A stretch of 64,000 nucleotides of DNA, from assembly GCA_030765045.1 (NCBI GenBank), contig CM060967.1, positions 164,242,251 to 164,306,250 on the forward strand, given 5' to 3'. How positions within the stretch are numbered: the stretch's first letter is position 1; every line of letters starts with the position of its first letter. Origin of the DNA: Tenodera sinensis (lineage: Eukaryota; Arthropoda; Insecta; Mantodea; Mantidae). A program made the translations under genes and the position numbers. Below, piece after piece: positions 1-11,066 of this stretch. A model generated the notes under the pieces. It made no database searches, had not been told where the DNA came from, and was given only the letters and a program-made list of their open reading frames with translations.

Positions 1-326
1 CAAAGCGAGCCAAAAATGAAGATAATACACCAAAAAAGGAGATATTTTGATTATTTGAATTTTAAAGGTAAATATTGCAGATTGGATGCTGGCTTGAGCT
101 AGTAATCAAGATGTAATGAGTGTTGAATTAGAGCCAGAGTTGGCACAAACGTCTCGCAGAAATAACTACTAGTTTTTCCATCGTATAGTCTCAGAAAACT
201 CAAAACTCCACATATGCCAGCAACTCCAACCGAACTCAAACCTTCACGCTGCAGATTTGCAGAACGTTGCAGTCCTAGATGTCAATTTGTCTGCTCAACA
301 AGTAACATTTATCTTTGCCTGAATAA
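1..326 (+). repeat. Left arm of a long inverted repeat
   Basis: This stretch is an imperfect reverse complement of 4748-5048. Landmarks pair in reverse order: CTTTGCCTGAATAA here against TTATTCAGGCAAAG at 4748, and GAGCCAGAGTTGGCACAAAC against GTTTGTGCCAACTCTGGCTC near 4931. The match runs up to base 1, so the arm is cut by the window edge. Arms this long separated by about 4.4 kb suggest a DNA transposon with long terminal inverted repeats or an inverted duplication. No protein identifies the family. Confidence 0.85.
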
Positions 327-1370
327 GTGATTGAAGGCATTTAAAAATATTACACAAGGCCCTTAATGAGTCACTTAGAACTCTTAGGATACAACAAATT
401 ATCAATTATTAATCAAAAGAATTCTTTTCGTGATTTTTTTCTGTCCCTAGTTGAATGTGCAGTTGAGTTATTTACTTCCACGAATTTCTCTTTCATTTAA
501 ATGTACTGTCATTTCTTTCTTGTTCTTCCCTACTTTGAACTGATCCCCGCTTATGGAATGTTGTGTTCCATTAGTCACTTGCTTCTGCATTGGATAGGTA
601 TCTAATCCAAGATCTAGGTTTGTGACTCTGGGGGTTTAACTTTCTAAAACAGGGGAGATTAATCCGCTTAAAAGGGGTCAACATCTCAATTGAGAAGTTA
701 GCTCCAACAAGAACACATACAACTAAGTTGTCTTAAGAGTTTAATGTATCATACAGCTAGAGAGAACGAAATCTTGCACTTCATTTGAGGTTTCATAAAA
801 TCGCATTGCTCTTCTTCATTAAGAATTTTCCAGTACTGTCTCAATCAACAGTTCTTAATATGCCTATATGTTTTTGTTGGAACCAATTTACCAGGACTAG
901 AGGTGTACACAGTTCGTCTCTCTTTACTTCTTGTTTCCAGTTACTGTTATTTACAGCTTATTTTCATTAACACTGCTAACCTTCAGAGGTGTATTTGAAC
1001 GAGTATTACTCACTGTGAACACTACCGTAACTCTCTGATATCAATAAATAATGTTATTTTCTTTCTAGCTGCTCAAATATACACAGAAACATTAACTTAT
1101 GATTGCACTATTCATTTGTTCAAACACTGCTACCACACTGAAGAATCGATATATCCCTAAATTTATTTACTAATACTTGTAAAAAACATGGCCAATGTTT
1201 TGAAACAATATCATAAAAAGAGCACGCCCATACTGGAACTAACTTCTAAATTATTATGGAATAAGTATAATAAATGTTATACCTAATAAACGGTTGTGTT
1301 CTCTTTTAGGCGATGTATAGCTAGATATGTAAAAATAAATAATTCACATTTTGCTTCCGAGTGCTTTGAA
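327..1370. other. AT-rich stretch without recognisable gene
   Basis: This is the interior of the inverted-repeat structure between its left arm and the first R850 copy. It has only short open frames with no recognisable domain, and no tandem repeat. Confidence 0.5.
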
Positions 1371-1375
1371 TTTTT

Positions 1376-2200
1376 ACTTTTTCTACCACGCATATACTTG
1401 GTAGAGATGTTATTGCATTCCATCCAACATTCGATACCAAGATTTTATCGGAAATACATGTTTTGAGGTTCCTTGATTAAAATAATTTTAGAAGAAGGTC
1501 CGAATATCCGAAAATTCGGTTAAATACCAAATTTGGTATTTAAATTCAGCATCATTCCAAGGATGTGACACAAATATCTTCAAGGAAATTCAAGAAACTC
1601 TTTACAAGAAAAAGTTTAAAAGATATTAGTTTTCTCAAATATGGTGCTAATGATTTTGATTAAAATACTGTATGTTTAAGAAGTTTTTATGCCAAATGAA
1701 ATGTATATGTTGATCTTCTCGCAATGTCCTCAGAAGTCCTCTTCATTCTGGATGCCTTTTGCATATCTGGTAAACCGTAAGAGACAGACAAAATCTTACT
1801 ACATATAGAAGTCCCTAGATCTCTTTAAAACACAATTTTTGTGAAGTCCCCTCTATTTGGAGAATTGAACCGTTTTCAAGACATACTTCGGTTTTTGCTT
1901 GGATTTTCCAATACTCATATCTTTCTCCAATGGGAAGTCGTTATTCATCTTTATCTTCTGGCCATGGAAAGAAAAAGTAATGTCAAAGTCATCACATAGC
2001 GCCTAACTGTAAAACATTTGACTATCGCTTAAAGCAATATATCGCATTTCTATATTCTTCTGCCTATAAGAAAATTAGCAGCAATATTGTACTTCTGCAA
2101 ATGGTTATCTCGATTGACATGAAGTAAACAGGGATAAGCGTTTGTAGGAATAGTTTGTACAAAAGCCGAGAAACTAGTGCGATCGCAACACAACAGATTT
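1376..2200 (+). mobile_element. R850 family copy, near full length
   Basis: It starts with ACTTTTTCTACC, a variant of the family 5' end ACTTTCTCTACY. It continues with the family blocks: CAACATTCGATACC, the GGTATTTAAATTCAGCATC region and the CTCAGAAGTCCTCTTC region. It ends with GCCGAGAAACT followed by the 3' extension GCAACACAACAGATTTTT. It is diverged and lacks the GT microsatellite seen in other copies. No coding capacity is evident. Confidence 0.75.
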
Positions 2201-2214
2201 TTAACCATATACCT

Positions 2215-2590
2215 ACTCAGAACATAAAACAGTGCACACAACATTTTAACTGGCTATGTCAAACCATTGTAAAGCTATTAGTTTTTTATTAATAATTAAT
2301 AGCTTTTTGATACAGTAACAGTAAATTCAAATTCTCCTTGGATCTTGCAATTCATCCTAATGCTCCCAAATATTTAATTTGAACTTAGTATACATATATA
2401 AATACCTAATGTTTTTGCAGGCATTTCTTCATCTTAATCAGTCGAAGAGAAAACAGTTTGTTCTCATGGTATTGAATTTTGAGTTATAGAAAATAATTTC
2501 GCAAACTATTTCATACTTTTTAACTAGTGCACTACAATTTTATCAATAATTCATTAAGCTTTCCTGAAAGTATTAGGCTACAATTAAGCA
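2215..2590 (+). repeat. R2 dispersed repeat, copy 1
   Basis: It is similar over about 370 bp to 6770-7135. Shared anchors in the same order are an ACATA...GTGCACA start, a GTCAAACC/CTCAAACC block, a TTTTTGATA block and a GAAAGTATTAGGC/GAAAATGTTATGCC end. It is not coding. It follows directly on the R850 copy and could be part of a composite element. Confidence 0.6.
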
Positions 2591-2645
2591 GCAAAAGATC
2601 TAGAAAAGTGGAGTTTAAAATTCAACGTGATACTTTACCTAAATG

Positions 2646-2648
2646 GTG

Positions 2649-2691
<43 letters not shown>

Positions 2692-3125
2692 TCGTCCGAT
2701 ATGACACAATGTTGGAGGACGTTAATTTAAAAAAAAATCATCATCATCCTTCCAGGTATTGGGCCTTGTGGTCCGTTACGATCTCAGCGCAGAATTTTCT
2801 GTCCACCTCTTCTTTGGACGGCCAAGATATTGCTTTCCTATTGGGCGATAATGGAGCACTTCTTTAGGAATCCTAGCACGTGGAATATTTGGTCATTCCA
2901 ATTTTTCTGATATTGTTGTATCAAATCTAACACAGGTTGAACCAGAAGTTCTTTCAATATATCTTCATTACGGATGTGGTCCCATTTAGTGCATCCTGCA
3001 GTGAATCTCATGAATCGCATCTATCTAATTATTATTCGACGTTCATCTGCTCTTGCGAGTGTCCATGTCTCACTTCCATAGCAAAGAGTGGATCTGCCAG
3101 AGTCTTATAAAGGCGTGTTTACTAT
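2646..3125 (-). mobile_element. 5'-truncated LINE (non-LTR retrotransposon), C-terminal end
   Basis: Translated on the minus strand with frameshifts, this encodes the C-terminal tail typical of insect non-LTR pol proteins. A SETWTLARADERR segment lies near 3050. It is followed by an uninterrupted 60-residue frame (2838-3020) containing FTAGCTKWDHIRNEDILKEL and a QQYQKNW block. The 3' end on the minus strand finishes in an ATG microsatellite (CAT repeats on plus, 2647-2692), a common tail type for such elements. The reverse-transcriptase core and everything 5' of it are missing, so this is a dead 5'-truncated insertion. It may be the same broad family as the RT relic at 40770-41283, but the two do not overlap enough to prove it. 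Confidence 0.8.
2647..2692 (+). repeat. (CAT)n microsatellite, LINE tail
   Basis: About 15 uninterrupted CAT units sit at the 3' end of the minus-strand LINE. The His or Ile runs in the overlapping frames are artefacts of this tract. Confidence 0.95.
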
Positions 3126-4747
3126 ACTAGAGACGGTTTCACTACTGTGTTAATTATACTTATAGTTCTGTTAAATTTAATAATACTTTTCCGGAATGTC
3201 TAAGTCTTCAAGGAAAGATTGCTTGTAGCCAAGATAGTTAAATTCATTTGTTATCAACACAAATTTTAATGGGGATGGAATATTTCCCACAAAATGTCAC
3301 TCTTTAATTATTCTAAATGGTGCAGGATCAATTAAATAAACGTTAGTGGCTATAAAACATTCAATACATATTACAAAACTAATTGCATAGCACGAAAGAA
3401 AGTTACTGTGGACAAAAATGCAAAACAACAAATAATCCAAAATATTCATTTTTTATGCCAGACTTCAATGATGTATTGCCCTAAATGCAATGTTATTCAG
3501 TGATTTCAACTGGAGCTTTTGTTAAACACATAGGTAATAAATAAATGATATCTGCGTGTGTCGGATGCATTCTGTTGTCCGGAAGTTGTTTTTGATGACC
3601 CGAAAGAGATAGGTGGGTACTGGCGAAGCACTGAAACGTAACCCTTCTTCTATCACCTACATTAAATCATACAAATAGCTGGGCGTTTCACAATTCATAA
3701 CGCGGTATCGCATTACATCTCTAAATCTGATGTTGTAACATGTCATATTATACTTAAATCGGTGTTCACACCGTGTAGTAGATGGACTATGCCCACACAC
3801 TAAAACCAGAACTTTTAACACAAGACACACTACATCGCATTAGTACAACAATGCTCATTCCATTGTTACCAACTTTGGTTTCAAGTCCACTACATAGCAA
3901 TTACCCTTTGTGCTTGTGATTAACTTTTACATTTCATTATGTCTTTTTACACGATTAATTTCTCATAGTGTCACATTATCTGTTCGCAATTCAAATCACC
4001 ATACTTCAATTTATCACAATGCATTGTCTAGTTCACCTGTTCCTTGTGTTGGGAGCCTTGTACTTTCTTTGCTCTGAATCGTTATTCATTTATCTATATG
4101 AATAATCGACAACATGGCGGCAGATACGAATATGGAGCAAATTGAATACCAAGAACTGGAAGAAAGGTGAAAGGTGCCTAAAGAGTGAAACTGTTATTGC
4201 TACCAATAAAAGAATCTAGAACAAGTATGACACAGTATATGACCGCCTCATTGACTGGTGTAAGGTAAGCACTGTTACCGAGTCAACAAAACAAACCCAT
4301 TCTCGCTGTTGATCTCACTCCAGGCGCCATTTCTCTTCCTCTACGGACACCAGGATTGTTTACCGATTTAATTTTAACATTTTTAGTGATTTTGTTTGCA
4401 AAGGTGTAACAAAATATTTTGTTATTTAATGTAATCACATTACAAATGGTCCTAACTGCATGTAACCTGTCTCAAATGTACAGATAGATATCTACAGAGC
4501 ATTGAATTTTCAAATGCTGCTTTATTGAAGCATGTGCATTTAATTCAGAAAATAGAGACTATGTTTTGTTATATTCTTTTCTCTTTCTGACTTTCACAGT
4601 TTAGCATAATAGCTCAAATTACAATATGCATGTGGATACTAATTACCACTCAAAGTGAATTCTGAAAAAAAAATTAATTAAAAAGTGAGAATAAAATAAA
4701 AATCAAAGGCTTAAATTTCATGGAATGGTTTGAAACAGTTTCTTTGG
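3126..4747. other. No recognisable gene; interior of inverted-repeat structure
   Basis: The sequence is AT-rich with no long frame. A short frame starting with ATGGCGGCAG at 4114 runs only 18 codons (4114-4167) before a stop. A GTAAG motif that could be a splice donor lies at 4260. With no domain, I do not call an exon. Confidence 0.4.
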
Positions 4748-5048
4748 TTATTCAGGCAAAGATAATTGTTGCTTTTTGAGCAGATAAATTGACATTTAGG
4801 ACTGCAACGCTCTGCAAATCTGCAGCGTGAAGGTTTGAGATCGGTTGGAATTATTGGTATACCTATGTGGAGTTTTGAATTTTCTGAAGCTGTGCGATGG
4901 AAAAATTGTAGTAGCTTTTTTTCTGCGAGACGTTTGTGCCAACTCTGGCTCTAATTCAACACTTATTCCATCTTGATTACTAGCTCAAGCCAGCATCAAT
5001 TCTGCAATATTTTCCTTAAAATCCAAATAATCAATTTGGCTCCCTTTG
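4748..5048 (-). repeat. Right arm of a long inverted repeat
   Basis: This is the reverse complement of 1-326 with small indels, ending near GGCTCCCTTTG at 5048, which matches the first bases of the window. The right arm may extend further, but its partner lies outside the window. Confidence 0.85.
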
Positions 5049-6769
5049 TTACATCCAAGCTGCTGCGAATCCAAAGTCAAATAGATAAAATATCAATTGT
5101 ATGGTCCATTTTCTTATTTTTGATGCAGTGCGAAATCATTCAGTCAAGAAAGTCATGTTTGAATTGTATATTTTAACATTCTTTACTGCCAGTGTTAGGG
5201 CCCCGATAAACAGGTTACAATATTGTGGAGGTGACTTCATTTTCATCATTGGACCACTCAGAATCATTTCTACGTACTCTTAATCATTTAGTCCTACCAA
5301 TACAGAACTATACAACGAACGCCATTCAGATCTACAGAAGAACTCAGACTCACTGTAACCTATAAGTTACATTAAGAATCAGGTCTTAATGTTTACCCAT
5401 TATTAACGTTGAAATCGAGGTCATTACACCAATGAAATTGAACCTTCTTCTTTATGCTTTGAATAATTTTGGTTCTAGTAATAATACAGACAGGAAAATT
5501 AAATACACACCTCTTCTGGCAATCATTTTTACTTGCAAAGCAACGAATGTTAACCTTTCCAAGCATCTGTATCAAAATGGAGAGAAGAATTTGTGGTGAA
5601 AACCGCCGAGACTCTCTGCACAACTCTTACAAATCGCCTACACTAGTATATACCTACAAGTCGGTTACTACCCCTTATTGACAGGGAAGGAGCTTCAGAA
5701 TTGGTGTAACCTAGAGGTTACAAGGCTCCGTAGAGGATATGCCTGGAATTAGTGTGGAGTGTTATTTTATTGTTGTTTTACTAATTTCAGAGATAATCTA
5801 CGCCAAAGATGTTAAGTGATTTTATTTTGCTGGTAGGATTGCTCCACTTGATCTACGGACTCGATTTGCAAATTAAAACCCTACTTTTAACACATTTGTC
5901 ATAAATATGGCTGAACTTTACTACAAGCGAGGGGAAAGACACTGATAAAAGTCAATGGAAAGTGATTTAATTAAGAAAGCTGTTTGGAGTTGATGTTCTC
6001 TCTGCAAGAGCTTGAAACCTACCCACCCTTTAAGGAAAGGTGTAAGGAAAACAAACATGGCCATCTTCCATCTACTGCACATGCGCGATGGAAATTGCCA
6101 ACTAATTGAGCAAAATTCACTCAATTAACGATAGGCATTTCGCTTCCCGTTCACATAAACGTAAAATATGTTAACGTAGTGTATGGGGTTTTTTAAACAA
6201 CACTTTCAACTGCCAGGATTATATCAAACTCGCTGTGCCGGAATTTCGTCCCGCAGGAGTTATTTGCCAGGAAATCTGCTGACATATTAACTGCTTATAA
6301 ACAGTGAATCATAAGCGTCGTAGGAACGCATGCTTCTTTCGCTCGCGTCCTTTGTCAGACTTGGTGCTGTTTGTTATTCCTATGTTGGCCGCACTTTACT
6401 TGTGCATTTGCAAAGCGCACGCAACTGCAGGGAAACTGGAAATCCTCAAGCATTCAACTTTATCCATACCTATTTTGACTTCATTTCGATATTCTTTGAG
6501 TAAATTTATTCGCTTAAATGTGTATCTATACTACTGTTCAATGCTTATTTGATCCAGGTCGACCGTATTACTTCAAACTTGGATATCTGTATGTAGGTAT
6601 AGAGAAAAAGTGACAAATACACACACCTGTCCCTCTAACCTTAATCAGCTAAATCATGTAATCACCTTAACTATCATAAACGTTGCTTTAATCTTGTTAC
6701 TACCAAAAGAGGAATACAAAAATAAAATAAAACAAAATATACAGTACATATGACATTTTCACACTGAAC
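5049..6769. other. No recognisable gene
   Basis: Scattered frames of 60-82 codons on both strands carry no recognisable domain. The 82-codon frame at 6304-6552 starts with a basic stretch followed by a hydrophobic stretch. It has no splice context or homology that I can recognise, so I treat it as chance. Confidence 0.5.
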
Positions 6770-7135
6770 CTAAAACATATAGGAAGTGCACATAAAGTTT
6801 TAACGAACTTCCTCAAACCGCTGTTATGACACTGGTTTTATATTCTTATTCATTTTTTGATATGGTAATATAAAATACTCTTGCACCCTACAGTTTACTC
6901 TAACTCCTGAATTTTTAATTTGACCTTATTATACAACAATAACGAAGTTTTGTGCAGGTGTTACTTAATTTTATTTAGTTTAGGAGAAAAAAATTGTGTA
7001 CATGCTATTGCATTTCTGAAACCTTTTTTCCATTGCGTGTTGGAGAAAACAATAGTTTGGTAGCTTTTTAATTAGTGCATAATGTTGTTTAATTAAATCC
7101 CTGAAGCTATTCTGAAAATGTTATGCCCATAAACG
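6770..7135 (+). repeat. R2 dispersed repeat, copy 2
   Basis: This is the partner of 2215-2590 in the same orientation. It shares the GTGCACATAAAGTTTTAAC, TTTTTGATATGGTAA and GCTATTCTGAAAATG blocks. It is also adjacent to an R850 copy, here in the opposite orientation. Confidence 0.6.
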
Positions 7136-7203
7136 ATGAATTGTGATTCTTCAGAGAGCATTTTGAACAGTAGGAGTAAAATCTGATCTGTGCACTCACA
7201 TAA

Positions 7204-7930
7204 TTTTCTCTACTCACTCTTGTGCAAAATAATTTGAAAAAGACTTATTCTATCTACTTTATCTTAATTGGGATAAATATTTGCAGACATTATTTTACTG
7301 CTAATTTTCTTGTAGGTACAAGGAGAATATGTGAATACAGTAGGCTTTAAGTGATAGTCAAACATTTTAAACCTGGTCATTATGTGACGACATTGAAATT
7401 CTATTCTCTTTGCATGGCCAAGAAATATTTGAGAAAAGTATTGGAAAATTCATAATAACAACAACAAGGAACGTCTTGGAGATGGTTAATTAAAAAAAGT
7501 ATTTCACATAAGCTGTGTGCTTTAACGAGGCCCTAAACTGCCTGACAAGTACGATTTTGTCTATCTCTTAGGTTTACTGTTATGCAAAAGTTATCTAGAA
7601 TGATAACACTTTGACATTCTCAGAATATTCAAGAATATTCACACATTTCTTTTGAATAAAATCATGGAGTCATTTTTGAGAAAATCTACAGTTTCAAAAA
7701 TGTTCCGTGTAAAGGGTAATCTGGAGTGGGGGATTTCCTTGAAAATCTTTGTGTCGCATCCTTGAAAGTTGTTGGACGTAAATACCAATATAATTTCATT
7801 TCTTTTTCATTTTTTAGTTAGTACACTTTAAAGACAAAAACACACACTTTTTCTAAATCTTTTTTGGGGGTCTCAAACCTCAATACTCTATTTTTAGGTG
7901 AAGTGCACCTCTCTTAATTACTACGTAGAA
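7204..7930 (-). mobile_element. R850 family copy
   Basis: It reads as R850 on the minus strand: TTTTCTCTACTCACTCTTG at its 3' boundary, then TTTTCTTGTAGGTACAAGG, GGCTTTAAGTGATAGTCAAA, GTGTAAAGGGTAATCTGG and GTGTCGCATCCTTGAAAG. It ends with ACGTAGAAAAT, a decayed 5' terminus. The internal microsatellite is reduced to ACACACAC. Confidence 0.75.
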
Positions 7931-7974
7931 AATAGGAGAAAATTGGAGAAAATTCGAGTTTAAGAGTCAATGCG

Positions 7975-8290
7975 GTGGTTTATATCAATAGTCCAGGATC
8001 AAACATCCCTTTGTGGCTTTAAAATTGTTGTATGCATGGTCACGAGAAAAAAGGAGCAGTAAACCTACCGCTTGAAAAAAGAATGCACATTTGAAAATGT
8101 AAACCAATAACAAAGTAGGTATATCTCGGAAATGGTCAGCGGCACAAAAATAGTTTATTTTACCCAATTCTGAGTATTAAACAGATCCATATTTGAGGTA
8201 AAGGAATTTCGCCTATCTGTTACTGTTTAGCAATTAAAATCTGAAGAGGACTTGACAAGCAATACATCCTGTTTCATTTTCTGATGATTT
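7975..8290 (-). mobile_element. R850-related fragment
   Basis: It is similar to the minus-strand fragment at 21945-22395. Shared blocks are GCATGGTCACGAGAAAA, TGAAAATGTA and CTCGGAAATGGT. It corresponds to the 3' half of R850 and is diverged. Confidence 0.5.
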
Positions 8291-8644
8291 TTTATTTTGA
8301 GTAAACAATCCATATTTTCGTGTAGTAGTTTTAGGTTTTTGTTTCTGTGTGGACAGACGTTATGTTATTCTTTCACTTAAAAAAGGGAAACTGATAACTG
8401 AAGTGATTAATACGACGATTTAAAATATAGGTTTTGTTCCACTAAAACTAGCATATACTATGGCAAACTTCCTGCACCATCGATGGAATTGTGTGAGAAT
8501 TTCGAGTTAGAAAACATCTCGTTCATTGTTAAGGCGCATGAAAAACTTAAGTGGGGTTTATTGTTCAGAGCGTTGACAGAAGATGGTTATACTAGGACTT
8601 GGGTATATCAATGTTGCGTTACTATTGTATACTACAACAGTTTA

Positions 8645-8905
8645 AAGCCCGTATTCCTCCGTGGGCTAGTTTCCGAGGCCACGGGTTCAAGCCCTGCGGA
8701 GGGCGGCGAAATTTGTCTGCTGTAAAAATGTTTAGTATGGTTTCGTTCGGAAGGGAACTAAAGCTGGTGTCCCTTGTCGTAGATAAACGACACATAAAAG
8801 AACATCAAGCCTAATAAGGAGACCTCAGAGCAAAACTAAGTGGTCCTTCACGCCCAATATACGAGTAGAATGGGACGCTGAGAGTCAGAGTAGTTAAAAA
8901 TAAAA
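8645..8905 (+). mobile_element. SINE-A copy
   Basis: A degenerate tRNA-like head contains a Pol III B-box-like GGGTTCAAGCC near 8687. It is followed by the family body: AAAAATGTTTAGTATGG, TTCGGAAGGGAACTAAAGC, GTGTCCC, AGACCTCAGAGC, TTCACGCCCAATAT and CTGAGAGTCAGAGTAGTTAAAAATAAA. The same body recurs at 25028, 35925, 43090 (minus), 55600 and in part at 56380, which defines it as a dispersed family. Confidence 0.75.
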
Positions 8906-9719
8906 CTTGATTTAACTTAGTTTAAAGTATTGTGCATTACAATGCTGAATATTACAGTGGTATTTTGGTTTGTAAACAACACAATCAAAATAAATCGAGA
9001 GATTCATATAATATTAAACGCGAGCGGAACTGAAGGTTTCACTTATATTTTACAAAATCGTTGGAACAACACTTTTCTCAGCATTTTTTCTTCAAAAGCC
9101 TATGCATTTAGAAATAACATATTATACCTTTTTAAAAGCATAAAAAATACTAAGAGCTATTATGCAATCGTTGCTATCGACATTTTCCTGACTTTAATCA
9201 CACTCAGTGACGCGCTAAAAGTGGGCGTACATTTATTAAATAATTAAGCTGCAGTACCGAAGTTCGAACATTACCTAATAGTGCGAGTGTTTGGTACTGA
9301 AAACGTCATCAACTTAGGAGTTTCACAATATGTAGTTCCTACAGATTCTCAAATAGCAGACATCTAAGCGAGTAACGTCCTTTTTCTTTGGTATAACCAC
9401 TTTGCTTCTCATGGACCTCAATTCCATCAGTTGGTGACAGAAGAATGCAGCAACTACGATCGAAACCATTATCCTACTGCTGTAACAGCTTATTCTTGGG
9501 GCTCTAAGTCAGCAAAATGTATTTTAGAAAACTGGAATACCTTATCTTCAAATTGAAAATTATAGCAATCAAAGCAATAACATTAGACTGTTATATTTAT
9601 TTTATTTACTACGTACAAAAAGTAGGGGAAGTACTTTGATCTCGAGATTCCAGCGTAGATACAGGGTTCTTCATTTAAAACCTAACGGGCGTGTGACATT
9701 TCGCCTGTGTGTGACTGGG
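8906..9719. other. No recognisable gene
   Basis: A 105-codon open frame (8930-9247, +) is the longest non-repetitive frame nearby. It has no domain, signal or neighbour that I recognise, and its Ile/Asn/Lys-rich composition is what AT-rich noncoding DNA would give. Confidence 0.4.
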
Positions 9720-10634
9720 AGTGCCACAGCCGGCTTTGCTCCTACATAAACTCCGCGCGTAAAGCATGTACAACACTTATCTTATACCTACAAGATGCTC
9801 GCGAGGCTAAACAAGCATCATATCGGGAGAACACATACTGATTAAGTTGGGCCGGCCACTGTAATGTTTCCAGTTTCATTTCTAGTATTTTGTTCTACTT
9901 CTTCCAAGTACGAGGATTTGTTTCGTACACTTTGTGTTTCAGGTTACTACCCCACACACTGTTAGATTGGGGGAGCGAGAGGACCATACACCAGCACTAA
10001 TCACTCTATCTTCAAACACTTCCCTGTGGACTCCTCTGCAGTATGGAGAGTAGCAGAATCTTGTTGAAACCACCCACTTGTTCTGTCAGTTCATGATAAA
10101 ATGGGATCAAAATTCATTTCGCTACCTCTATGCATTTATATATGTTCGTACAATATTGGACCGATTATGCGTCTGCGCTAACACGCCAAACACCTACTCT
10201 CCGATCATAATGAGGGATTTCTCGAACGCGATGTGGATTTTCAGAGGCCCAATACTGACATGACCATTTAGGTGACCACGCCTCGTTGGAAAAGAACAGA
10301 AGCTGTGGATCAATTAAACCGTTATTCACTGATGAAAGAAACCATTTACAATAATGCATTCATGATACAGGGTCACCTTGTTTTAAAGCATGGACACTTG
10401 TACAGTTTTACGGTTCTAGTTTTAGACAAATTCTCATACATTTCAAGTACTAAAGCAAAATTCTAGAAATGAAACTGGAAACATTACAGTAGCCCAAGTT
10501 AATCAGAATATGTTCTCCCGATATAATGCTTGTTTAGCCTCGCGAGGGTGGACGACATTTCCAGCATCTTCTATAAGGTTGTTATGCATGCTTTACGCTC
10601 GGAGTTTATGTAGGAGCAAAGTCGGTTGTGGCAC
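9720..10634 (-). mobile_element. Defective DNA transposon with ~175-bp inverted repeats
   Basis: 9720-9892 and 10456-10634 are reverse complements with small indels. The outer landmark is GCTCCTACATAAACTCCG against CGGAGTTTATGTAGGAGC. The inner landmark is GTTTCCAGTTTCATTTCTAG against CTAGAAATGAAACTGGAAAC. About 560 bp lie between the arms and contain a decayed transposase segment on the minus strand. An internally deleted element of the Tc1/mariner (IS630) superfamily fits. The outer ends and target duplication are not clear to me. Confidence 0.8.
10165..10359 (-). pseudogene. Mariner-like transposase fragment
   Basis: A 64-residue minus-strand frame contains LFFSNEAW, followed by QYWASENPHRVREIPHYDRR and then VGVW. 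This resembles the central catalytic block of insect Tc1/mariner-superfamily DDE transposases, where an F-x-DEAWF motif carries the second catalytic aspartate and is followed by an ENPH...P-L-x-x-V-W stretch. The usual Asp is Asn here (SNEAW). Flanking frames hold only weak continuations and there is no intact start or C-terminus. It lies between the inverted repeats of the surrounding element, which supports transposon origin. It is non-functional as seen. Subfamily assignment is uncertain. Confidence 0.7.
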
Positions 10635-10689
10635 ACCCAATGAAGAATCGTGTGTATGTTTTAGGACCCACTGAACCCTGAAGAAAACC

Positions 10690-11045
10690 ATTTTAAAAAG
10701 GTCTGTGTGTCAATCTATGAGCAGCATAACTAGAAAAGGATAGTGATCAGAGTTTCACGGGTGATCAGCCGTGTTAAATAGAAAAGCATAAGTGGGTTAA
10801 ATACCAAACTTTGGACTTAGTTCAGCATCCAAGGATGCGACACGATCTTCAAGAAAATCCTCCCAAGCCAAACTACCCTTTAAATGGAACATCTTTCAAA
10901 GTCTTGATTTTCTCACAAAGACTAATGAATCATGAATTTTCTTGGGATAGCCTCTGAAGTCCTCATCATTCAGAGTGACTTCTGTATAACTGGTGAACTG
11001 AAAGAAATAGATAAACTACATATAACATACAGATCTCGTTATACC
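10690..11045 (+). mobile_element. R850 partial copy
   Basis: It starts in the middle of the family at AAAAGGTCTGTGTGTC. It continues through CAGCATAAC, the CAAGGATGCGACACGA block and the CCTCTGAAGTCCTCATC block, and stops near CAGATCTCGTTATA. Both ends are missing, and it abuts the next, fuller copy. Confidence 0.75.
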
Positions 11046-11066
11046 ATACAATGCATGCGATATATT

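Noticed and set aside
8930..9247. 105-codon plus frame
   Set aside because: No recognisable domain; Ile/Asn/Lys bias is expected from AT-rich DNA.
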